DNA of 11,055 bases from an archaeon (GTDB lineage: Archaea > Asgardarchaeota > Hermodarchaeia > Hermodarchaeales > Hermodarchaeaceae), in NCBI GenBank assembly GCA_016550395.1, contig JABXGY010000157.1, positions 1 to 11,055 of the forward strand, read 5' to 3'. Within the stretch, counting starts at the first letter, position 1. Every line of letters begins with the position of its first letter. Below, one piece after another: positions 4,792-11,055 of this stretch. The notes beneath the pieces were generated by a model. The model ran no database searches. It was not told the origin of the DNA and was given only the letters and a program-made list of their open reading frames with translations. The translations under genes were made by a program, and so were the position numbers.

Positions 4792-7323
4792 ATGAACGTG
4801 TATGCGGCTTTAGCTCATCCGCTTCGCGAACACATTCTTCGAATTCTAGATGCTGAACGGCTATTGCCCTACAAGGATTTGATGAAAAGATTAGGGCTAA
4901 AAAAAACTGGTCTGTTTAACTATCATCTAAAGAAATTGGAAGGTTTCATCGAGAAGCGGAATGGCTTATATCAACTTACGGCCGCAGGCAGAAATGCGAT
5001 CCGATTAATGATCACAAAGGAACAGTTGATGGTTGGAGAAACAGTCGATTTTCAGGAACCTGACAGTCGGGGAGCAATCTATCGTATTGGCGTGATTATT
5101 TGTACTTGTGGTGAGGAACTCCGTCAAGCAATTAATATTAGTGACCTTGTTGAGAAAGTAACCGACCTCCCCTACGTGGAACGTACCAGGGTCTTTCATC
5201 ATCTTTGTTTGCTAGAAAATGTTGAGAAACTTAAACATTGGTGTGAACGACATTTTTTGAATAATCTTGTAATCGCTGCTTGCTCTCCCCGCCTCCATAA
5301 GGAAATGTTTGCTACTATTCGGGAACAACTAGATGTTCAGATCGAATTTGCCAATATCCGTGAACACTGTGCTAGAGTTCATAGAAAAAATCCAGAACGC
5401 GCTACGGAAAAAGCTCTACTCCTAATCCGAGCTAGTGCAGCAATGCTATGTCATCGAATCCCAATTCCTAAACGAACCTTACCAATTCGAAAAAGCGTCG
5501 CGATCATCGGAGGAGGACTAGCAGGATTAGAGGCAGCAAAAGTTTTTGCAAAAACAAACCATTCTGTTATCCTCTTAGAAAAAGAACCTTGTCTGGGTGG
5601 CATCGCTCGCCGATGGGAACGAATCTATGGAGCCTTGGATTGTGGTCCATGTATGATCGCCGAGGATGTATCATCTGTCATCCTATCCGGCAATACACGA
5701 ATACTTACAAATACTGAACTCACAAATATCTCAGGGACAATTGGCAATTACGAAATTACCGCCACTCAACTTCCTCGCTATGTCGATTTAAACAAGTGTA
5801 CTATGTGTGGGGTCTGCGCAGAAATCTGTCCTCATTCTTGTCCAGACGAATATGAGTATAATCTAATTCAACGTAAACATATCCATCTGCCCTGTCCCGC
5901 AGCATACCCCAATAAACCAGTAATTAATAAAAGAGATATTGATTTTTGTCTTACCTGCCGAAAATGCGAAAAAGCGTGTCCCTCCAACGCGATTAATCTA
6001 GATCAAGAATCTGAAATCAAGAAATTTTCTGTTGGGGCAATAATCCTCGCAACGGGTGCAGAAGTTTGTAATCCTCGCACCATAATTCCTTTAGATTCCA
6101 TCGTATACAATCCAACAAAAGACATCATTTCCTCCTATGAATTTGAACGAATACTTGCCCCAGATGGACCTACAGGAGGGCAAATACTACGTCAAATAAA
6201 TGGCAAACCTGCACGATCCATCATCGTTCTTCAATGTTTAAACTCAATCAATGTATGCTCAGGATATTGCTGTAATGTAGCCCAAAAATACATTGATGTT
6301 GTTGAAAATATAGCCCCTGAGGTTTCAATCAATATTCTTTATGACAAATCCCATATTCCACCAGATCGAACTACATTCATCCCTGAAGATAACCGTATTC
6401 ACTTCTGTGAAACAATTAAGCTCATACATCGAGGACGCAAACGAATCATCCAAACAGACGTAGGCTCTTTTCCAGCGGATCTTATCGTTCTCAATATGGG
6501 TATGATTCCTGGAGATCAACAATTAGCCCTTCGAACCATAACTAACTTTTCCTTAAATAGCCGTGGTTTTCTCGACACCAGAAGCTTATCTTCAGGCATT
6601 TGGGCTTGTGGTTCTGTGACTCGTCCTGAAACCTTTGAAGAGTTAGTCACAGAATCCCGAAATACTGCCTTAGAAGTGCTGTTGTTATTGGGAAGAGATA
6701 GTCTACCAGCGGGAGATATGCCAATACTTATTGCTCAGGAGAAATGTGGTCTTTGTAACCTTTGTGTGGAACTATGCCCCTACAATGCAATCTCTATAAC
6801 CGCCGATACAATACATATTGACACGCTTAAATGCGAAGGCTGTGGAGCCTGTATCGCAATATGTCCCACAGGAGCCCTCTCTGCGGCTCCAATTCAAGAT
6901 GAAGTTCAAGCTGCGATTAACGCCCTATCCATGGGCACAACTTCCCCACGCATCCTCATTTTTTGCTGCGAGTCATGCGGATATCCAGCAGCAGATAATG
7001 CGGGTATTCGTCGACTGGAATATGACCCTAGTGCAATGGTGCTTCGACTCCCCTGTACGGGATGTGTCGATGCGAATTTTATAATAACGGCCTTAAACCT
7101 TGGATTCGATGGAGTTATGGTAGTTGGTTGCCACGAAACCGCCTGCCGTTTCCTCGATGGCATCAAAAAGGCACGAATACGAATTGAAGCCCTCACACAC
7201 TTCTATGGCGAGGAATTACAAAAACGTGTTAGGATACTCAATGTGTCTGCAGTAGAAGGTCATGTTTTCGCAACACAGGTCAATCAATTTGCAGCAGAAT
7301 TAACGGAGTTGATTGGCTCATGA
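4792..7323 (+). CDS. Winged-helix/HdrA/MvhD fusion: flavin and iron-sulfur electron-transfer subunit with a DNA-binding domain
   Basis: 843 residues in one frame. Residues 1-75 form an ArsR-like winged helix (LAHPLREHILRILD, then LFNYHLKKLE as recognition helix). Residues 97-220 are the HdrA N-terminal domain (IGVIICTCG, AACSPRLHKEMF, FANIREHC). The FAD domain has GGGLAG at 240-245 and DCGPC at 283-287. An inserted ferredoxin has Cys336/339/342/346 and Cys386/389/392/396. A conserved HdrA cysteine group lies at 482-494. A second ferredoxin has Cys652/655/658/662 and Cys681/684/687/691. Residues 720-843 are MvhD-like with CCESC (725-729), Cys755, Cys758, Cys780 and Cys785 for a [2Fe-2S] cluster. 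HdrA bifurcates electrons at FAD; MvhD links it to the hydrogenase. The MvhG gene overlaps the stop by 4 nt. HdrA-MvhD fusions are known; the DNA-binding part is the odd element. Confidence 0.93.
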   Translation: MNVYAALAHPLREHILRILDAERLLPYKDLMKRLGLKKTGLFNYHLKKLEGFIEKRNGLYQLTAAGRNAIRLMITKEQLMVGETVDFQEPDSRGAIYRIGVIICTCGEELRQAINISDLVEKVTDLPYVERTRVFHHLCLLENVEKLKHWCERHFLNNLVIAACSPRLHKEMFATIREQLDVQIEFANIREHCARVHRKNPERATEKALLLIRASAAMLCHRIPIPKRTLPIRKSVAIIGGGLAGLEAAKVFAKTNHSVILLEKEPCLGGIARRWERIYGALDCGPCMIAEDVSSVILSGNTRILTNTELTNISGTIGNYEITATQLPRYVDLNKCTMCGVCAEICPHSCPDEYEYNLIQRKHIHLPCPAAYPNKPVINKRDIDFCLTCRKCEKACPSNAINLDQESEIKKFSVGAIILATGAEVCNPRTIIPLDSIVYNPTKDIISSYEFERILAPDGPTGGQILRQINGKPARSIIVLQCLNSINVCSGYCCNVAQKYIDVVENIAPEVSINILYDKSHIPPDRTTFIPEDNRIHFCETIKLIHRGRKRIIQTDVGSFPADLIVLNMGMIPGDQQLALRTITNFSLNSRGFLDTRSLSSGIWACGSVTRPETFEELVTESRNTALEVLLLLGRDSLPAGDMPILIAQEKCGLCNLCVELCPYNAISITADTIHIDTLKCEGCGACIAICPTGALSAAPIQDEVQAAINALSMGTTSPRILIFCCESCGYPAADNAGIRRLEYDPSAMVLRLPCTGCVDANFIITALNLGFDGVMVVGCHETACRFLDGIKKARIRIEALTHFYGEELQKRVRILNVSAVEGHVFATQVNQFAAELTELIGS

Positions 7324-8051
7324 AAAAAATCGGCTTCTTCCAACTGAACTCGTGCAGTGGTTGTATGTTTGCCGTACTCAGTTCTACCATATTCCTAGAC
7401 CTCCTCAAATCTGCTGATATTCGGCTTTTTCGATTAATTTCTGATGTCCAAACTGAAGACCAGTTTGATGTCGTTTTTATTGAAGGTGGAGTAACACGTA
7501 ATGAAGAAGCCGCACTTCTTCGCAGATTATGGACAGAAGGAGCTAAAATTATCACCCTTGGGAGCTGCGCAGTCCTCGGTGGAATCATGAGTCATTCCCC
7601 GAACATGCATATAGATCCCGTCAACAAATTCGTTGATCCGTATGCAACATTACCAGGCTGTCCACCGCCACAACAGCTTCTCGGAAATCTCCTAATGAGT
7701 GCAATCGATGGTATAGAATTTAAACTTCCTGAGAAAAATGTATGCAGTGAATGCCCTTTTGCACAAGATCAAACATATGATGTTGAGATTACATCACTAA
7801 ACGCGTTACATCCTCCAAAAAGTTGTTTCTTAAGTGAAGGAATTCTCTGTCTGGGTCCTATAACCCGTGCAGGATGTGGTGCCCGTTGTATCAAGGGAGC
7901 AACTCCCTGCGATGGCTGCCTTGGTGCTTTAGACCGGAATCTACCCTCAGCTCTCGCCAATCTTTTCTCCGTACTAAAAGTGAGTGACTCAATTCGAGAA
8001 TACGCTGCAATTGCCTTTAGATACCAAAAACCGGAGTTGAAATTCAAATAA
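7320..8051 (+). CDS. mvhG: [NiFe] hydrogenase small subunit, group 3c MvhG-like
   Basis: This subunit carries electrons from the Ni-Fe site to the MvhD part of the preceding protein through three [4Fe-4S] clusters. It has 243 residues, shorter than the usual ~300. Seen: proximal cluster ligands Cys12, Cys15 (NSCSGC), Cys83 (GSCAVLGG) and Cys114 (PGCPPP). Eight further cysteines at 142, 145, 169, 177, 186, 190, 197 and 200 suit two more clusters. There is no Tat signal or membrane anchor, so the enzyme is cytosolic. The residues after the first CxxC are Met-Phe, where His or Glu is common in the family. ATGA overlap with the HdrA fusion and TAATG overlap with the large subunit imply coupled translation. 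The symbol follows the family; the exact subgroup needs phylogeny. Confidence 0.92.
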   Translation: MKKIGFFQLNSCSGCMFAVLSSTIFLDLLKSADIRLFRLISDVQTEDQFDVVFIEGGVTRNEEAALLRRLWTEGAKIITLGSCAVLGGIMSHSPNMHIDPVNKFVDPYATLPGCPPPQQLLGNLLMSAIDGIEFKLPEKNVCSECPFAQDQTYDVEITSLNALHPPKSCFLSEGILCLGPITRAGCGARCIKGATPCDGCLGALDRNLPSALANLFSVLKVSDSIREYAAIAFRYQKPELKFK

Positions 8052-9379
8052 TGAAAATTCGGTTATCCTTGCCCATGACTCGTATCGAAGGTGAAAGCAG
8101 ACTTATTGTCACACGAGAGAAAGACCGCATCACAAATGTGATTTATAATATGGCTACCGTACGAGACTTCAAGGGAGTTATAATTGGTCAACACGTCAAA
8201 GACTTACCCAAAATTGTGCCCCGCATCTGTGGAATCTGTCCTGTTGCACATAGAATCGGAGCAATAAAAGCCATAGAAACAGCATTTGACATAGTGACTC
8301 CTCCTATAGCAGAGTTACTCCGTGAACTAGCACTGCTTGGAGAAATAATCCGATCGCATACTTACAGCGTATTCTTCTCTACTCTACCTGACATAATGTT
8401 CTTGGCGGACCAAATCTCGCGTCAAGATATTCTTGGTGTAGATCGAATACAACCAAGAGTCCTACCTATTGCTAGTAAATTATTCAATTGCGCTGACGAA
8501 CTCATCACAGCCACAGCGGGTAATACAAATATGGCTTTTAACCTGATCCCTGGTGGAATTCTACAAAATATTACTATCACTCAACAACAAGAACTTGTAC
8601 AACAACTTCATGCAGCGATCTCTCATATAAAATGGGCTAAGGAGTATTACAGCTGGTTATTAAGTGAAATCGAAGGTGAAATCCAAAAATATACTCTCCC
8701 TCAGCCACTCTTTATTAGCTGCTTTGACACAGATAAAAATCGATTCTCTGGCACTGATCAAGTCGAATTAATCTCAGAAGATGGAGCTAAAAAGACGTTT
8801 CCCTGCATTAGATACCCTGAAATTTTAATTGAACAAGATATGCTTGAAGCGCCTACAAAAATCGCTTATTTCGAATCAAGCAATAAGTCAAAACACCTCT
8901 TAGCAGGGCCTCATGCTCGATTGACAACACTCCAAACCAGATCCACAAAGGGGAAGAAATCACACATTGGAATGCCCAATCTTTTTTATTCAGGGCTTCT
9001 TCGACTTGATGAAATTGAATTTGCTATAACAAATTCAATTAAACTGTTAGAAACTAGATGGAAAACAAGTGATGATATCTCAGTCGCATTGCAGCCACAA
9101 ACCAGCTCTGGAGCTAGTTCCGTTGAGGCTCCACGAGGAACACTCCTCTATCGAGTAGATATCAATAACAGAGGCAGAATAAAAGACATTGATATTCGAG
9201 TACCGACAGAGCTTAATGCCAAAGCGATTTCTCTAATTGTCAAGAAAATAATGACCATTTGCTTGGATCTTGGTTGGACGAATGAACAAACTCTCGAACG
9301 GGTCAAAATGGCAGTTCGATGTTTTGATCCCTGTGTTTCTTGTGCTACGCAGACAGATATTAGGTTTCGTGAAAAGTAA
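8051..9379 (+). CDS. mvhA: [NiFe] hydrogenase large subunit, group 3c MvhA-like, with Gln in the C-terminal nickel motif
   Basis: The catalytic subunit holding the Ni-Fe site for H2 oxidation or formation. 442 residues. Seen: TRIEGE at 10-15, the L1 motif RICGICPVAH at 58-67 with Cys60, Cys63 and His67, EAPRGTLLYRVD at 359-370 near the active site, and the L2 motif DPCVSCATQ at 426-434 with Cys428 and Cys431. All four nickel cysteines are present. Two departures from the family: Gln434 replaces the usual His (or Arg) after which the maturation protease cuts, and the position after IEG is Glu rather than the common His. Only eight residues follow Gln434. The start overlaps the small-subunit stop by 1 nt, and a hairpin overlaps the stop codon. 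No maturation protease is encoded in the window. Likely active, but this is not certain. Confidence 0.92.
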   Translation: MKIRLSLPMTRIEGESRLIVTREKDRITNVIYNMATVRDFKGVIIGQHVKDLPKIVPRICGICPVAHRIGAIKAIETAFDIVTPPIAELLRELALLGEIIRSHTYSVFFSTLPDIMFLADQISRQDILGVDRIQPRVLPIASKLFNCADELITATAGNTNMAFNLIPGGILQNITITQQQELVQQLHAAISHIKWAKEYYSWLLSEIEGEIQKYTLPQPLFISCFDTDKNRFSGTDQVELISEDGAKKTFPCIRYPEILIEQDMLEAPTKIAYFESSNKSKHLLAGPHARLTTLQTRSTKGKKSHIGMPNLFYSGLLRLDEIEFAITNSIKLLETRWKTSDDISVALQPQTSSGASSVEAPRGTLLYRVDINNRGRIKDIDIRVPTELNAKAISLIVKKIMTICLDLGWTNEQTLERVKMAVRCFDPCVSCATQTDIRFREK

Positions 9380-9410
9380 AATTAGGTTTAAGCCTGTCTT
9401 CTAATTTTAC
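9376..9410 (+). terminator. Hairpin overlapping the operon stop codon, candidate 3' end
   Basis: GTAAAATTAG (9376-9385) and CTAATTTTAC (9401-9410) form a perfect 10-bp stem around a 15-nt loop. The TAA stop at 9377-9379 is inside the left arm. Only a short T4 follows at 9412-9415, so it may mark RNA processing or 3'-end stability rather than classic termination. Confidence 0.45.
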
Positions 9411-9470
9411 GTTTTAGGACAATAGAAATTGTCGATGTCTTGCACAGTGAGTGATTCGAAGAAGATTGAC

Positions 9471-9478
9471 TATAAAAG
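9471..9478 (+). promoter_or_regulatory. Candidate TATA box of the MtdB-like gene
   Basis: TATAAAAG is a near-consensus archaeal TATA box 93 nt before ATG 9564. The start would be near 9500, giving a leader of about 60 nt. It suggests that the last gene has its own promoter, separate from the hydrogenase operon. Confidence 0.45.
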
Positions 9479-9554
9479 TTGTCATAATTTCATTAAAAAA
9501 AAATTTCATCGTCTTTTTGTTCGATTGCGATAAGTCATTACTGCCCATAAGTGT

Positions 9555-9560
9555 GGTGAT
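9555..9560 (+). promoter_or_regulatory. Shine-Dalgarno site of the MtdB-like gene
   Basis: GGTGAT ends 3 nt before ATG 9564. It fixes the start that includes the extra N-terminal domain. Confidence 0.65.
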
Positions 9561-9563
9561 TAC

Positions 9564-11055
9564 ATGAAAACGTTAGAGCTAGCCCCCTTGAAAGGAAAAA
9601 AATTACGGGTTTTGCTAATTCGAAAAGCTTACGATGAACCCTGGTGGATCACACCACCTTCCTCAGAAGCTGACTCAAAGACCTCTATGATTAAGCGCCC
9701 TTCCATGGCTTACTGTGACATGATAAAGATGGTTGTGGAATCAGAGCAGCCTGATTTTGCTACTGATGAACTCGGAATGCGAAATATGAAGAAATTCCAT
9801 GAAGACAATCCACTCTCGGACGTATTTACAAAGTTGAAGATTCCCTATTACGCTGTTGATATGGATGATTTTGCCTATGCTTACCTTACACGGAGTATTC
9901 AATTGAAACTGGAAAAACGCAATGAAATTTTAGATAGCCTAAGAATCTTATCAGAGGATAAACCAACACCATTCGAACAAGAAAAAATTGATCGCTTGGT
10001 CGCTTACGGACAATATTTGCATGATGAACTTGAAGACGAAATTAAACATGTTAAATTTGGGATTCGTGAAAGCTGGATTGCAATGGGTATTCTAAACAAA
10101 GCAGACAGCCTCAGAAAGAAACGAATAACCGCAATTCACCTAAGCAGCCCTCAACATTTCCAAGGTGTAATGGAAATTTTACAAACCGTTGATGTGGAGG
10201 TAACACCATTATCCATTAAACAGCTTCTTTCTGAAATGCCTAGGGAAGAACTCAAAGGAATGACTGAACTCACAGGAGTATCTAAGGTCACCGTTGTGCC
10301 AGTGATTAAGCGCCCAAAAGTGAAAAAGAGTGACATCCTTTTTTTCTTAGACGCGGATGACCACGCTAGTCCCTTTGATATCTGCGTAGCGTATGACGCA
10401 GGATTTGATGTCGTTGTTCCTTATTCAGGTGTGTCACTCGATCAGATTCCGAACTTAGTCCAAGATGCTATCTTCTCACGAGGCCCTAAAGGTGTAAAAC
10501 ACACTTGCTTTTACGTGAGTGGACGCCAAGTTCCTGCTGCTTGTCAAATGGCGGATAGTATTCAGAAAGCAATGGTGCATCCTTTTGAAACTGCAATCAT
10601 AATTGATCCCCGAGGCGCATTTTCTACTGCTGCAGCAATGGTCGCTAAGGTTGAAGAAGCTTTACGCCAACTTAATCTAGGCTCACTAAAAAGAAAAATA
10701 GCACTCGTTCTTGCAGGTACTGGTCCAGTTGGAGAAAGTGTTGCTCGCTTACTAGCCAGGTGTGGAGCCATCACGGTCTTAACATCCCGTAAAATTGAAC
10801 GCGCAAGAGCAGTAGCCGAAAGAGTATCTACAAGTGATAATACAGTAGAAGGTATTCAAGTAACAACACCAGAAGAAATTCATGAGCTTTTGGATGACGC
10901 AACCTTAATTTTCGCAGTTGGTGCTCCTGGCGTTCAACTAGTATCACTTGAGCAACTTCAATCAATTTTAGGAACTAAAATTCTATTAGATGTAAATGCA
11001 GTGCCTCCAAGTGGAGTTGAATCGCTCATTCCAACGGATGATCTTCGTGAGTTAA
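9564..11055 (+). CDS. Methylene-tetrahydromethanopterin dehydrogenase (MtdB-like) with a ~250-residue N-terminal extension, 3' end outside window
   Basis: 497 residues are visible and the frame runs off the right edge. From about 254 on it matches MtdB/MtdA: LFFLDADDHASPFD (259-272), VVPYSGVS, FSRGPKG, FETAIIIDPRGAFSTAAA, then the Rossmann AGTGPVG at 384-390, SRKIERA and LLDVNAVPPSGV. This domain oxidises methylene-H4MPT to methenyl-H4MPT with NAD(P), a C1 step of the Wood-Ljungdahl or related pathway in the cytosol. About 30-50 residues are probably missing. The N-terminal 250 residues are not part of normal MtdB (~290 residues). They show PDFATDEL at 63-70, FGIRESWIAMGIL at 165-177 and AIHLSSPQHFQGV at 190-202, faintly like TraB-family motifs. 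Its promoter appears separate from the hydrogenase operon upstream. Confidence 0.88.
   Translation, partial: MKTLELAPLKGKKLRVLLIRKAYDEPWWITPPSSEADSKTSMIKRPSMAYCDMIKMVVESEQPDFATDELGMRNMKKFHEDNPLSDVFTKLKIPYYAVDMDDFAYAYLTRSIQLKLEKRNEILDSLRILSEDKPTPFEQEKIDRLVAYGQYLHDELEDEIKHVKFGIRESWIAMGILNKADSLRKKRITAIHLSSPQHFQGVMEILQTVDVEVTPLSIKQLLSEMPREELKGMTELTGVSKVTVVPVIKRPKVKKSDILFFLDADDHASPFDICVAYDAGFDVVVPYSGVSLDQIPNLVQDAIFSRGPKGVKHTCFYVSGRQVPAACQMADSIQKAMVHPFETAIIIDPRGAFSTAAAMVAKVEEALRQLNLGSLKRKIALVLAGTGPVGESVARLLARCGAITVLTSRKIERARAVAERVSTSDNTVEGIQVTTPEEIHELLDDATLIFAVGAPGVQLVSLEQLQSILGTKILLDVNAVPPSGVESLIPTDDLREL

Noticed and set aside
4772..4853. ATGATGA resembling a C box of a C/D guide RNA, with a CTGA about 80 bases on
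   Set aside because: Spacing is too long for a typical archaeal C/D RNA, no internal D'/C' pair is seen, and the CTGA is inside coding sequence. The motif overlaps the ribosome site.
6818..7196. Alternative frames on both strands within the MvhD part of the fusion
   Set aside because: They lie within a frame containing intact ferredoxin and MvhD motifs, so they are shadows.
10151..10774. Minus-strand frames opposite the MtdB-like gene
   Set aside because: The plus-strand frame has full MtdB motifs and a ribosome site; the minus frames have neither.
1..11055. CRISPR arrays, insertion sequences, tRNA or rRNA genes
   Set aside because: No regularly spaced repeats, transposase-like products, terminal inverted repeats or tRNA T-loop motifs were seen on either strand.

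Overview
The window looks like a piece of archaeal chromosome with moderate to low GC. Archaeal traits are the DUF99 protein, a Mvh/Hdr-type hydrogenase module, an H4MPT-type dehydrogenase, TATA-like boxes in place of bacterial -35/-10 pairs, and GGTGAT-type Shine-Dalgarno sites. The lineage cannot be fixed from sequence alone. An Asgard (Promethearchaeota) or similar H4MPT-using anaerobic archaeon is a reasonable guess, because RanBP2-type zinc fingers and HdrA-MvhD plus group 3c hydrogenase sets fit there, but this is inference.

Left part (1-3723): a glutamate dehydrogenase on the minus strand occupies 1-1262 and lacks only its final codon at the window edge. A 417-base spacer follows, then two paralogous minus-strand genes (1680-2303 and 2389-2961). 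Each encodes two copies of an unrecognised ~55-residue helical unit. They diverge from a plus-strand DUF99/UPF0215 (EndoV-fold) gene at 3136-3723.

Middle (3724-4791): AT-rich DNA surrounds one small gene (4111-4359) for a protein with two exact RanBP2-type zinc fingers. The 432 bases before the hydrogenase operon hold a candidate promoter and palindromes.

Right part (4792-9379): a tight three-gene operon with 4-nt and 1-nt overlaps. Its first gene encodes an 843-residue protein joining an N-terminal winged-helix DNA-binding domain to a full HdrA (FAD and four ferredoxin-type clusters) and a C-terminal MvhD. Next come the hydrogenase small subunit (MvhG-like, 12 cysteines) and large subunit (MvhA-like). 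No hdrB or hdrC follows. The large subunit has an intact N-terminal Ni-binding motif, but its C-terminal motif ends in Gln instead of His. A hairpin overlaps the operon stop codon.

The last gene (9564 to the edge) encodes an MtdB-like methylene-H4MPT dehydrogenase behind an extra ~250-residue N-terminal domain. Taken together, the right half suggests H2-linked electron flow through flavin and iron-sulfur centres next to a C1 (Wood-Ljungdahl, H4MPT) step. The DNA-binding domain fused to the electron-transfer subunit is the most unusual element and could let the complex control its own expression.
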